Source: Nocardia harenae NBRC 108248
Lineage (GTDB): Bacteria; Actinomycetota; Actinomycetes; Mycobacteriales; Mycobacteriaceae
Length of the DNA stretch: 64,000 bases
Reading direction: 5' to 3'
NCBI RefSeq assembly: GCF_001612885.1
Contig: NZ_BDBH01000010.1
Span: 57,928 to 121,927 of the forward strand
Shown here: piece after piece, positions 10,743 through 19,026 of the stretch
Position numbering within the stretch: position 1 is the stretch's first letter
How the letters are laid out: each line of letters starts with the position of its first letter
Program-made: the position numbers and the translations under genes
The notes under the pieces: model-generated
What the model was told of the DNA's origin: nothing
Databases searched by the model: none
Seen by the model: only the letters and a program-made list of their open reading frames with translations

Positions 10743-11288
10743 GTGACCGTCCAGCCCGTTCGCCTCTTCGGCGACCCGATCCTGCGCTCGCGGGCCGCCG
10801 AGGTGGCGGCCTTCGACGCCGAATTGCGCAGGCTGGTGGACGATCTCACCGACACCATGCACGACGACGGCGGGGTCGGAATGGCGGCGCCGCAGATCGG
10901 GGTCGGGCTGCGGGTCTTCGTCTACGACACCGGGGACGCGGCCGGGCACCTGGTCAACCCGAGCTACGAGGTGCTCGGCGAGGAGGAGCAGGTCGGGCCG
11001 GAGGGGTGTCTCTCCATTCCCGGCGTGCGCTACGACGTGCGGCGCGCGCTGCGGCTGCGGGCCACCGGGGTGGACCGCACCGGCGCGCCCGTGACCTTCG
11101 AGGCGGACGGGCTGCTCGCGCGGTGCGTGCAGCACGAGACCGATCACCTGGACGGGGTGCTCTTCCTGGACCGGCTGGACCCGGCCTCGCGCAAGGAGGC
11201 CATGCGGACCATCCGCGAGTCGGACTGGTTCGGGGCCGGGATCACGGTGCGGGAATCGCGCGGGCTGGGCACCGGGGGCGGTCGCTGA
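10743..11288 (+). CDS. def: Peptide deformylase
   Basis: A 181-residue metalloenzyme that removes the N-formyl group from nascent proteins. The three family motifs are present: GVGMAAPQIG, EGCLS with metal ligand Cys89, and QHETDHLDG with ligands His131 and His135 and catalytic Glu132. The GTG start follows GGGAG, which lies inside an inverted-repeat arm. The stop overlaps the fmt start by one base. The pairing of def with fmt is logical: Fmt adds the formyl group that Def later removes. Confidence 0.96.
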   Translation: MTVQPVRLFGDPILRSRAAEVAAFDAELRRLVDDLTDTMHDDGGVGMAAPQIGVGLRVFVYDTGDAAGHLVNPSYEVLGEEEQVGPEGCLSIPGVRYDVRRALRLRATGVDRTGAPVTFEADGLLARCVQHETDHLDGVLFLDRLDPASRKEAMRTIRESDWFGAGITVRESRGLGTGGGR

Positions 11289-12211
11289 TGCGGGTGCTCT
11301 TCGCGGGGACTCCCGACCCCGCCGTCCCGGCGCTGCGCGCGCTGCTCGAGTCGCCGCGGCACACCGTGATCGGGGTTCTGACCAGGCCAGATGCTGTGGC
11401 CGGGCGCGGGCGCAAGGTGAGCAGGTCGCCGGTGGCGCTGCTCGCCGACGAGCACGGGATCCCGGTCTTCACCCCGCGTAAGCCGGGGGAGCCCGAGTTC
11501 GTCGAGCAGCTCACCGAGCTCGCGCCGGAGTGCTGCCCGGTGGTCGCCTACGGTGCGCTGCTGCCGGAGCGGATTCTCGGCATTCCGCGGCACGGGTGGA
11601 TCAATCTGCACTTCTCGCTGCTGCCCGCCTGGCGCGGGGCGGCGCCGGTGCAGGCCGCCGTCGACGCCGGGGACGAGATCACCGGCGCCTCCACCTTCCG
11701 CATCGAGGCCGGGCTGGACACCGGGCCGGTGTTCGGGGTGATCACCGAGAAGATCGAGGTCAGCGATACCGCGGGGACACTGCTGGAGAAGCTCGCGGTG
11801 AGCGGGGCGCATCTGCTCGCCACCACGCTCGACGGGATCGAGGACGGGACGCTGACGGCGGTGCCGCAGAGCGCCGACGGGGTCTCCTACGCGCCCAAGC
11901 TCGCGCCCGAGGCGGGGCGGGTGCGCTGGGATCAGCCCGCGCTCAATGTCGGGCGCCGGATCCGCGCCGTCACCCCCGCGCCAGGGGCCTGGACCCTGGT
12001 CGGCTCGGCCCGGGTGAAGCTCGGGCCGGTCGAGCTGGTCGAGGACGAGCTGCCGGTCGGCGCCGTCGAGGTCCGCAAGGACGGGGTCTACGTCGGTACC
12101 GCCACCACCGCCGTCCGCCTCGGCCAGGTGCAGCCCCAGGGCAAGCGCATGATGCCCGCCATCGACTGGGCCCGCGGAGCGCGTCTCGGCGCCGGAACGG
12201 TCGTCGAATGA
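11288..12211 (+). CDS. fmt: Methionyl-tRNA formyltransferase
   Basis: A 307-residue enzyme that formylates initiator Met-tRNA from 10-formyl-THF. The N-terminal hydrolase-like domain shows LFAGTPDPAVPALRAL, the catalytic NLHFSLLPAWRGAAPVQ, and ITGASTFRIEAGLDTGPV. The C-terminal OB-like domain spans about residues 205-307 (PEAGRVRWDQPA, QGKRMMPAIDWARGARL). ATG 11288 overlaps the def TGA by one base and the stop overlaps the rsmB ATG, so def-fmt-rsmB form one coupled unit. Length is normal. Confidence 0.97.
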   Translation: MRVLFAGTPDPAVPALRALLESPRHTVIGVLTRPDAVAGRGRKVSRSPVALLADEHGIPVFTPRKPGEPEFVEQLTELAPECCPVVAYGALLPERILGIPRHGWINLHFSLLPAWRGAAPVQAAVDAGDEITGASTFRIEAGLDTGPVFGVITEKIEVSDTAGTLLEKLAVSGAHLLATTLDGIEDGTLTAVPQSADGVSYAPKLAPEAGRVRWDQPALNVGRRIRAVTPAPGAWTLVGSARVKLGPVELVEDELPVGAVEVRKDGVYVGTATTAVRLGQVQPQGKRMMPAIDWARGARLGAGTVVE

Positions 12212-13827
12212 GCGGCGACGATCGCCGCGCCGCCGGACGCGATCGCTCCGCCGGGGACTCCCGCCCGACCGGCGGCACCCGCCGGACCGCGCGCAGCTCG
12301 GCCGCACCTTCCGGCGATGACCGTCGCCGTCAGCGTCCCGACGACGGAGCTGCCGATCACCGCCGGGACGCGAGCGGTCGCCGCCTCCCCGAGCGCGACC
12401 GGCGGGGCGACGTTCGTCGCCCGAAGGCCGAGCGGGGCCGCGGGGATGAACGGCAGCCCGCTGCCAGGGGGAGCGGGAAACGTGCCGCCGCGGCGGAAGA
12501 CGCTCCGCGCCGGGCCGCCAGAGACCTCCTGCGCGACGTCCGCGAACGCGACGCCTACGCGAACCTCGCGCTCCCGGCACTCCTGCGCCGCTACCGGCTC
12601 ACCGGAAGGGACGCCGCCCTCGCGACCGAACTCGCGTACGGCGCGAGCCGCGCCCGCGGCCAGCTCGACGCGGTGATCGAGGCGGCGGCGGCCCGCCGGG
12701 TCGACGAGATCGACGGCGACCTGCTCGACGTCCTCCGTCTCGGCGTCTACCAGCTGCTGCGCACCAGGATCGGCGCGCACGCCGCCGTCGACACCTCGGT
12801 CGCCCTGGTCCGCGCCGAGCACGGCGCGGGCAAGGCGGGCTTCGTGAACGCGGTGCTGCGCAAGGCCGCGAGCCGCACCCTGGCGGAGTGGGTCGCGGAG
12901 CTGGCCCCGGCCGACCCGGTCGCCCACCTCGCCTTCGAACACGCCCACCCGCGCTGGATCGCCCAGTCCTTCGCCGACGCGCTCGGCGCCCGCGCGGGCG
13001 AGCTGGCCGCCGCGCTGGCGGCCGACGACGCCCGTCCGGCGGTGCACCTGGTGGCCCGCCCCGGCGATATCACCGCGGAGGAACTCGCCCTCGTCACCGG
13101 CGGCACCGAGGGCCGCTGGTCCCCGTACGCCGTCTACCTGGACGAGGGCGGCGACCCCGGCGACCTGGAGCCGATCCGCGCGGGCATGGCCGCGGTGCAG
13201 GACGAGGGCAGCCAGCTGGTGGCGCTCGCCCTCACCCGCGCCGAACTCGACGGCCCGGACACCGGCCGCTGGCTCGACCTGTGCGCGGGCCCCGGCGGCA
13301 AGGCGAACCTGCTCGGTGCGCTCGCCGCCATCGACGGCTACACCGTGGACGCGGTCGAGCGTTCCGAGCACCGCGCCGAACTGGTCCGCCGCGCCACTCA
13401 CGACCTCCCGGTCCGGGTGCACGTCGCGGACGGCAGGGACAGCGGCCTCGCCCCCGGCTACGACCGCATCCTGGTCGACGCCCCCTGCACCGGCCTCGGC
13501 GCGCTGCGCCGCCGCCCCGAGGCCCGCTGGCGCCGCCGCCCGGACGACCTCGCCGAGCTCACCGCCCTGCAGCGCGAGCTGCTCACCGCCGCCTGCGAGC
13601 TGCTGCGCCCCGGCGGCGTCGTGCTCTACTCCACCTGCTCACCGCACCTGGCCGAGACCGTGGCCGTGGTCGGCGACGTGGTGCGCCGCACCGGCGCGCT
13701 GGAACTGGACACCCCCGCGCTGCTCCCCGGCGTCACCGACGTCGGCGGCGGCCCGGCCGCCCAGCTCTGGCCGCACCGGCACGGCACCGACGCCATGTTC
13801 CTCGCCGCACTGCGCAAACCCGCCTGA
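12208..13827 (+). CDS. rsmB: 16S rRNA (cytosine-967 C5)-methyltransferase (RsmB/Sun)
   Basis: A 539-residue SAM-dependent rRNA methyltransferase. About the first 97 residues are a disordered Arg/Asp/Gly/Ser-rich extension. An NusB-like domain (about 98-235) and a Rossmann methyltransferase domain (about 285-539) follow. The SAM loop is LDLCAGPGGK. The two catalytic cysteines lie in DAPCTGLGALRRRPEARWR (Cys427) and YSTCSPH (Cys477). ATG 12208 overlaps the fmt stop (ATGA). The extension is in frame and starts at the only coupled start, but a later initiation nearer the NusB domain cannot be excluded. Confidence 0.92.
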   Translation: MSGDDRRAAGRDRSAGDSRPTGGTRRTARSSAAPSGDDRRRQRPDDGAADHRRDASGRRLPERDRRGDVRRPKAERGRGDERQPAARGSGKRAAAAEDAPRRAARDLLRDVRERDAYANLALPALLRRYRLTGRDAALATELAYGASRARGQLDAVIEAAAARRVDEIDGDLLDVLRLGVYQLLRTRIGAHAAVDTSVALVRAEHGAGKAGFVNAVLRKAASRTLAEWVAELAPADPVAHLAFEHAHPRWIAQSFADALGARAGELAAALAADDARPAVHLVARPGDITAEELALVTGGTEGRWSPYAVYLDEGGDPGDLEPIRAGMAAVQDEGSQLVALALTRAELDGPDTGRWLDLCAGPGGKANLLGALAAIDGYTVDAVERSEHRAELVRRATHDLPVRVHVADGRDSGLAPGYDRILVDAPCTGLGALRRRPEARWRRRPDDLAELTALQRELLTAACELLRPGGVVLYSTCSPHLAETVAVVGDVVRRTGALELDTPALLPGVTDVGGGPAAQLWPHRHGTDAMFLAALRKPA

Positions 13828-13960
13828 CCCGCCGCGCAGGCGAGTCACCGCCCGGCAGCCCCGGCGCCGCCGGACGCGGGATTCCGGCCGGCGCGACGGC
13901 GTCCGGCCCGCGTTCCATTCGTCCAATCCGGCGCGCGCGGCACCGGGCACACTGAACCGC

Positions 13961-14302
13961 ATGACCTGCACCTGGGAGGACGTCGTCGCGCTCGCCCGCG
14001 AGTTGCCCGGCGTCGAGGAGAGCACCTGGTACCGCACCCCCGCGCTGAAGGCGGGCGGCAAGGGCTTCGCGCGGCTGCGCACCGAGGCGGAGGGCGCGGT
14101 CATGCTGCGCTGCCCGATGGCGGAGAAGGAGGCGCTGCTCGCCTCGGGCGACCCGGCCTTCTTCACCACGCCGCACTACGACGGCTACGCGAGCATCCTG
14201 GTCGACCTGGCGAAGGTCGAGCGCACCCAGCTCGCGGAGCTGGTCGACGGCGCCTGGTGGCAGGCCGCCCCGCCGAAGCTGCGCACCCAGCGCGAGGCGT
14301 AG
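13961..14302 (+). CDS. MmcQ/YjbR-family (CyaY-like fold) protein
   Basis: A 113-residue protein of the MmcQ/YjbR family, a small double-wing DNA-binding-like fold of uncertain function. Typical elements are the start TWEDVVALARELPGVEEST, the central KAGGKGFARLR, and the end DGAWWQAAPPKLR. A CACACT hexamer ending seven bases before the ATG suggests a leaderless transcript. The gene meets the convergent sigF end with no spacer. Members are often annotated as DNA-binding, but no specific role is known to me. Confidence 0.8.
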   Translation: MTCTWEDVVALARELPGVEESTWYRTPALKAGGKGFARLRTEAEGAVMLRCPMAEKEALLASGDPAFFTTPHYDGYASILVDLAKVERTQLAELVDGAWWQAAPPKLRTQREA

Positions 14303-15253
14303 CTACTCCCGCGCGGTCTGCTCGCGCAGCCGGGCCAGCGTCTTGGCCAGGATCCGGGAGACGTGCATCTGCGAGATCCCCATGCGCTGCGCGATCTGGG
14401 TCTGCGTCATGGACTCGAAGAACCGCATGGTGAGGATGCGCCGCTCGCGCTCCGGCAGCCCGGCCAGCAGCGGCCGGATCGCCACGTACTCCTCGACCCG
14501 GTCGAACTGCGACTCCTCCTCGCCGAGTGTGTCCAGCAGCGAGGCGTCGGTGTCCCGGCCCAGCGAGGCGGCGTCGATCGAGCTCGGCTGGTAGGCATTG
14601 CCCGCGATCACCGCCTGGGTGACCTCGTCCGGGTCGACGCCGAGCTCTGCGGCGATCTCCTTGGCGGTGGGGGAGCGGCCCAGCGTCTGCGAGAGCGAGT
14701 CGATCGCCGCGCCGATCCGCAGGTGCGTCTCCTTGACCCGGCGCGGCACCCGCATGGCCCAGGTGTTGTCCCGGAAGTAGCGGCGGACCTCGCCCATGAT
14801 GGTCGGCACCGCGAAGGAGAGGAAGTTCGAGCCGCGGGAGACGTCGAAGCGATCCACCGCGTGCACCAGCCCGACCCTGGCCACCTGGGTGAGGTCGTCG
14901 AAGGGCTCGCCGCGCCCGCTGAACTTGCGCGCGATGTGGTCGGCGAGCGGAATGCAGCGGTTGATCAGCTCCTCGCGCACCGCGGCGTGCCGCGCGGTGC
15001 CGGGCTCGGTCTCCGCCAGTTCGCCGAAGAGCGCGGCGACGTCGTCGTAGCCGGGGACCGAACCCTTGGCGCCGTACTCCTCGACGGCGTCGTCCTCGCC
15101 GCCGAGCTCGTCCTCCTCCGGATCGTCGACGGCGGCCTCGCCCGCGGTCGAGGCGGCCGGGGCCGGATCGGGCTGCCGCAGCGTGCCCCGATCCGGCTCG
15201 GCGTCCGCGCCGGACCCGTCGCGCGGCTCCAACCCGGGCCTTCCGTCCGTCAC
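14303..15253 (-). CDS. sigF: RNA polymerase sigma-F/B-type (group 3) sigma factor
   Basis: A 316-residue stress/developmental sigma factor. After an acidic, Pro/Ala-rich N-terminal tail of about 75 residues come region 2 (DDLTQVARVGLVHAVDRFD, FLSFAVPTIMGEVRRYFRD), region 3 (GRSPTAKEIAAELGVD) and region 4 with its helix-turn-helix (MTQTQIAQRMGISQMHVSRILAKTL). I placed the start at GTG 15253, overlapping the rsbW stop by four bases. The upstream frame belongs to the rsbW region. Coupling to an anti-sigma kinase-like gene matches M. tuberculosis usfX-sigF. The N-terminal tail is longer than in the mycobacterial protein as I remember it. Confidence 0.9.
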   Translation of the reverse strand: MTDGRPGLEPRDGSGADAEPDRGTLRQPDPAPAASTAGEAAVDDPEEDELGGEDDAVEEYGAKGSVPGYDDVAALFGELAETEPGTARHAAVREELINRCIPLADHIARKFSGRGEPFDDLTQVARVGLVHAVDRFDVSRGSNFLSFAVPTIMGEVRRYFRDNTWAMRVPRRVKETHLRIGAAIDSLSQTLGRSPTAKEIAAELGVDPDEVTQAVIAGNAYQPSSIDAASLGRDTDASLLDTLGEEESQFDRVEEYVAIRPLLAGLPERERRILTMRFFESMTQTQIAQRMGISQMHVSRILAKTLARLREQTARE

Positions 15254-15672
15254 GCCTTGCCCCGGACCCGACGGAATTCCACCCACGTCGGGTATCCGGA
15301 GGCGGTCGCGTCGAACGGGCCCTGGTGTGCTTCCACGGAGTCGGCGAGGGTGCGCAGCACGTGCCAGCCGAAGCTGCGCTGATCGGGAAGCCCCTCGGTC
15401 GCCGCCAGCCCGCTCACGTGCACGAGCAGGTCGGTCTCGCCGACCACGAAGCGGCAGTTGAGGTAGCTGTCCGGCGCCGCGACCTCGATCAGGTTCGAGC
15501 ACACCTCGTCCACCGCCAGCCGGACGTCGGCCACCTCGTCCAGCGTGAATTCGCTGAGCAGCACCAGGGTTTCGGCGAGCCCGCGCACGATGGGCAGCTG
15601 CGAGACCGCGGCTGCCACCCTGATCTCCACCGGGGTGCTGTATATCCCCTTCTCCGCCGAAATGTTGATCAC
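15250..15672 (-). CDS. rsbW: Anti-sigma factor RsbW/UsfX (serine kinase-like ATPase)
   Basis: A 140-residue GHKL-fold protein expected to bind and hold the adjacent sigma factor inactive. The ATP-binding N-box DEVCSNLIEVA and the preceding helix are clear. The G1-type loop region is degenerate (VHVSGLAATEGLPDQRSFGWHVLR), as in mycobacterial UsfX. It begins at GTG 15672 and its last four bases overlap the sigF start, so the pair is cotranscribed. Anti-anti-sigma genes are not next door, so partner-switching proteins must lie elsewhere. It diverges from rpe. Confidence 0.85.
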   Translation of the reverse strand: MINISAEKGIYSTPVEIRVAAAVSQLPIVRGLAETLVLLSEFTLDEVADVRLAVDEVCSNLIEVAAPDSYLNCRFVVGETDLLVHVSGLAATEGLPDQRSFGWHVLRTLADSVEAHQGPFDATASGYPTWVEFRRVRGKA

Positions 15673-15734
15673 GCCCAGAGGTTACCCACCCGCGGCGCGG
15701 CACAACCGCGCGGACCGCCGCCGCGCGCGGCCGA

Positions 15735-15740
15735 TACACT
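15735..15740 (+). promoter_or_regulatory. -10 hexamer for leaderless rpe
   Basis: TACACT ends seven bases before the GTG start of rpe. There is no ribosome-binding sequence in between. Transcription is therefore expected to begin at or next to the start codon. Confidence 0.6.
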
Positions 15741-15747
15741 CCGCGCT

Positions 15748-16449
15748 GTGTCCACTCCGACCTTCTCCCGCCCCGACCGGCCGATGATCGCGCCGTCCAT
15801 CCTCTCCGCCGACTTCGCCAATCTGGCCGCCGAGACCAGGGCGGTGGCCGGCGCGGACTGGCTGCACGTGGACGTGATGGACGCGCACTTCGTCCCGAAC
15901 CTGACGCTCGGCCTGCCGATCGTGCAGAGCCTGCTCAAGGCCACCGCCATCCCGCTCGACTGCCACCTGATGATCGAGGACCCGGGCCGCTGGGCGCCGC
16001 CGTACGCGGAGGCGGGGGCGCACAACGTCACCTTCCACGCCGAGGCCACCGACGACCCGATCGCGGTCGCCAGGGATATCCGCGCGGCGGGCGCCAAGGC
16101 CGGGCTCTCGGTCAAGCCGGGCACCCCGATCGAGCCGTACCTGGAGATCCTGCGCGATTTCGACACGCTGCTGGTGATGAGCGTCGAGCCCGGCTTCGGC
16201 GGCCAGTCCTTCATCCCCGAGGTGCTGGCCAAGGCGAAGGCGGTGCGGCGGCTGGTCGACTCCGGCGAGCTGCGGCTGCTGGTGGAGATCGACGGCGGGA
16301 TCAACGCCGACACCATCGAGGCCGCCGCCGAGGCGGGCGTCGACTGCTTCGTCGCGGGCTCGGCGGTCTACGGCACCGCCGACCCGGCCGCCACCGTGGC
16401 CGCGCTGCGCGCCCGCGCGGCCACGGCGGCGGCCGCCGCCGCGAGCTGA
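15748..16449 (+). CDS. rpe: Ribulose-phosphate 3-epimerase
   Basis: A 233-residue TIM-barrel enzyme interconverting ribulose 5-phosphate and xylulose 5-phosphate. It shows IAPSILSADF, the metal/active-site segments HVDVMDAHFVPNLTLG and DCHLMIEDP, the loop MSVEPGFGGQSF, and the phosphate-binding EIDGGIN and AGSAVYG. The GTG start is supported by a -10 hexamer seven bases upstream. An internal ATG 12 codons later would also give a full barrel. The Ala-rich C-terminal tail is unremarkable low complexity. It supports the pentose-phosphate operon elsewhere in the window. Confidence 0.95.
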   Translation: MSTPTFSRPDRPMIAPSILSADFANLAAETRAVAGADWLHVDVMDAHFVPNLTLGLPIVQSLLKATAIPLDCHLMIEDPGRWAPPYAEAGAHNVTFHAEATDDPIAVARDIRAAGAKAGLSVKPGTPIEPYLEILRDFDTLLVMSVEPGFGGQSFIPEVLAKAKAVRRLVDSGELRLLVEIDGGINADTIEAAAEAGVDCFVAGSAVYGTADPAATVAALRARAATAAAAAAS

Positions 16450-16586
16450 GCGGCGGGAATGCGTACCCCGGTGCGGGACGTTCGCACCGGATGAACGCCG
16501 AGGAGGGGCGGCCCGCGATACTTGCCGCAGGCCGCTCGTCGCTCCGATCGGGTGCCGGTGTCCCGCAGGGACAGAGAGGGAGACAC

Positions 16587-17198
16587 ATGTTCACAGGGAT
16601 CGTGGAGGAGCTCGGCGAGATCGTCGCGGTCGAGCGGCTCAGCGACGCCGCCCGGCTCACCATCCGCGGCAAGCTGGTGACCTCGGACGCCGCGCACGGC
16701 GATTCCATCGCGGTGAACGGCGTCTGCCTGACCGTCGTGGACGACGTGGTGATCGGCGACTCCTTCACCGTGGACGTGATGGCCGAGACGCTGAGCCGCT
16801 CCAGCATCGGTGCGCTGGATGTCGGCTCCCGGGTGAACCTGGAGCGCGCCGCCGCGCTGAACAGCAGGCTCGGCGGGCACCTGGTGCAGGGCCACGTGGA
16901 CGGCACCGGCACCGTGCTCGCCCGCACCCCGTCGGAGAACTGGGAGGTCGTGCGGGTCTCGCTGCCCGCCGAGATCGCGAAGTACGTGGTGGAGAAGGGG
17001 TCGATCACCGTCGACGGCACCTCGCTCACCGTCTCCGCCCTCGGCGGCTCGGCCGCCGAGGGCGACTGGTTCGAGGTTTCGCTCATCCCCACCACGCTCG
17101 CGCTCACCACGCTCGGCGCCGCGCCCGCGGGCACCACCGTGAACCTCGAGGTGGATGTCATCGCCAAGTACGTCGAGCGGTTGCAGCAGCGCGGCTGA
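16587..17198 (+). CDS. ribE: Riboflavin synthase, alpha chain
   Basis: A 203-residue enzyme that dismutates two 6,7-dimethyl-8-ribityllumazine molecules to riboflavin. It is built of two lumazine-binding repeats: MFTGIVEELGEI...VNGVCLTV at residues 1-95, and LGGHLVQGHVDGTGTV...VDGTSLTVS at 96-203. ATG 16587 follows a purine-rich AGAGAGGGAGA site. The 137-bp leader does not contain a recognisable FMN riboswitch. It heads ribE-ribBA-ribH. The deaminase/reductase ribD, found between rpe and this gene in M. tuberculosis as I recall, is absent from the window. Confidence 0.95.
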   Translation: MFTGIVEELGEIVAVERLSDAARLTIRGKLVTSDAAHGDSIAVNGVCLTVVDDVVIGDSFTVDVMAETLSRSSIGALDVGSRVNLERAAALNSRLGGHLVQGHVDGTGTVLARTPSENWEVVRVSLPAEIAKYVVEKGSITVDGTSLTVSALGGSAAEGDWFEVSLIPTTLALTTLGAAPAGTTVNLEVDVIAKYVERLQQRG

Positions 17199-17286
17199 GC
17201 GGGCGGCGCGGAACGCCTCCCCGCGCAGGCCGTAGGGTGGTGAGGCAACGAGGCCCCGCGGGGCGAACACGATGGAGCGCAAAGAC

Positions 17287-18531
17287 GTGACCAGGTTCGA
17301 CACTATCGAGCGCGCCGTCGCCGACATGGCGGCGGGCAAGGCCGTCGTCGTGGTCGACGACGAGGACCGCGAGAACGAGGGCGACCTCATCTTCGCCGCG
17401 GAGAAGGCGACGCCCGAGCTGGTGGCGTTCATGATCCGCTACACCTCCGGCTACATCTGCGTCCCGCTCACCGGCGAGGACTGCGACCGGCTCGGGCTGC
17501 CGCCGATGTACGCGATGAACCAGGACAAGCACGGCACCGCCTACACCGTCTCGGTGGACGCCCGCGAGGGCATCACCACCGGCATCTCCGGCGCCGACCG
17601 GGCCACCACCATCCGGCTGCTCGCCGACCCGAACGCCAAGGCCGACGACCTGACCAGGCCCGGCCACGTGGTCCCGCTGCGCGCCAAGGAGGGCGGCGTG
17701 CTGCGCCGCCCCGGGCACACCGAGGCCGCGGTCGACCTGGCCCGGATGGCCGGGCTCCGCCCCGCGGGCGTGATCTGCGAGATCGTCAGCCAGAAGGACG
17801 AGGGCCACATGGCCCGCACCGAGGAGCTGCGGGTCTTCGCCGACGACCACGACCTCGCGCTGATCTCCATCGCCGAGATGATCGCCTGGCGGCGGCGGCA
17901 CGAGCAGCAGGTCGTCCGGGTGGCCGAGGCGCGCATCCCGACCGCGCACGGGCCGTTCCAGGCCGTCGGCTACCAGAGCATCTACGACGAGGTCGAGCAC
18001 GTCGCGCTGGTCCGCGGCGAGGTCGGCGACGGTGACGACGTGCTGGTGCGGGTGCACTCGGAGTGCCTCACCGGCGACGTCTTCGGCTCGCTGCGCTGCG
18101 ACTGCGGCCCGCAGCTGGACGCCGCGCTGGAGATCGTCGCCACCGAGGGCCGCGGCGTCGTGCTCTACATGCGCGGCCACGAGGGCCGCGGCATCGGCCT
18201 CATGCACAAGCTGCAGGCCTACCAGCTGCAGGACTCCGGCCGCGACACGGTCGACGCCAATATCGAGCTCGGGCTGCCCGCCGACGCCCGCGACTACGGC
18301 ATCGGCGCGCAGATCCTGGTCGACCTCGGGGTGCGCTCCATGCGGCTGCTCACCAACAACCCGGCCAAGCGGGTCGGGCTGGACGGCTACGGCCTGACCG
18401 TGAGCGAGCGGGTGCCGATGCCGGTGCGCGCGAACGCGGAGAACCTGCGGTACCTGCGCACCAAGCGCGACCGCATGGGGCACGACCTGGTCGGGCTGGA
18501 CGACCTGGATCTCGGCGAGACCGCGCAGTAG
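17287..18531 (+). CDS. ribBA: 3,4-dihydroxy-2-butanone-4-phosphate synthase / GTP cyclohydrolase II
   Basis: A 414-residue bifunctional enzyme feeding both branches of riboflavin synthesis. Residues 1-200 are RibB (VVVDDEDRENEGDL, YTSGYICVPL, RPGHVVPLRA, HTEAAVDLARMAG). Residues 205-414 are RibA, with the zinc ligands in SLRCDCGPQL and the GTP-site segments YMRGHEGRGIGL and LTNNPAKR. I prefer GTG 17287, which has GGAG nine bases upstream and aligns with the M. tuberculosis start. ATG 17272 would add five residues. It lies 13 bp before ribH. Confidence 0.95.
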   Translation: MTRFDTIERAVADMAAGKAVVVVDDEDRENEGDLIFAAEKATPELVAFMIRYTSGYICVPLTGEDCDRLGLPPMYAMNQDKHGTAYTVSVDAREGITTGISGADRATTIRLLADPNAKADDLTRPGHVVPLRAKEGGVLRRPGHTEAAVDLARMAGLRPAGVICEIVSQKDEGHMARTEELRVFADDHDLALISIAEMIAWRRRHEQQVVRVAEARIPTAHGPFQAVGYQSIYDEVEHVALVRGEVGDGDDVLVRVHSECLTGDVFGSLRCDCGPQLDAALEIVATEGRGVVLYMRGHEGRGIGLMHKLQAYQLQDSGRDTVDANIELGLPADARDYGIGAQILVDLGVRSMRLLTNNPAKRVGLDGYGLTVSERVPMPVRANAENLRYLRTKRDRMGHDLVGLDDLDLGETAQ

Positions 18532-18544
18532 GAAGGACACCCGC

Positions 18545-19024
18545 ATGAGTGGCTCCGGCGTTCCGAGCTTCGAGCTGTCCGACTCCGCCGACCTCCGGCT
18601 CGGCATCGTGGCCTCGCGCTGGCACACGACCATCTGCGACACCCTGGTGGCGAATGCCGAGCAGGTGGCGAAGGAGGCCGGGGTGCGGCAGGTGACCGTG
18701 GTCCGCTGCGCGGGCGCCATGGAGCTGCCGGTGGTGGCGCAGGAGCTGGCCCGCACGCACGACGCGGTGGTCGCGCTCGGCGTGGTCATCCGCGGCGGCA
18801 CCCCGCACTTCGAGTACGTCTGCGACGCGGTGACCGCCGGGCTCACCCGGGTCTCGCTGGACGCGGGCACCCCGGTGGCGAACGGCGTGCTCACCACCGA
18901 TACCGAGGAGCAGGCGCTGGACCGCGCCGGGCTGCCCGGCTCCGCGGAGAACAAGGGCGAGCAGGCGGCGGCCGCCGCGCTCGACGCCGCGCTCACCCTG
19001 CGCACGCTGCGCGGATCGGGGTAG
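18545..19024 (+). CDS. ribH: 6,7-dimethyl-8-ribityllumazine synthase
   Basis: A 159-residue enzyme condensing the pyrimidine and butanone-phosphate precursors into the lumazine substrate of RibE. Expected segments are GIVASRWHTTICDTLV, the CAGAMELPVVAQEL stretch, ALGVVIRGGTPHFEYV with the catalytic His, and NGVLTTDTEEQALDRAG. The ATG follows GGAAGGACAC. Spacing to ribBA (13 bp) and to the next gene (2 bp) indicates one operon. Such proteins form 5-mers or 60-mers. Confidence 0.96.
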   Translation: MSGSGVPSFELSDSADLRLGIVASRWHTTICDTLVANAEQVAKEAGVRQVTVVRCAGAMELPVVAQELARTHDAVVALGVVIRGGTPHFEYVCDAVTAGLTRVSLDAGTPVANGVLTTDTEEQALDRAGLPGSAENKGEQAAAAALDAALTLRTLRGSG

Positions 19025-19026
19025 CC

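Noticed and set aside
16450..16586. FMN riboswitch upstream of ribE
   Set aside because: The conserved core segments of the FMN element were not seen.
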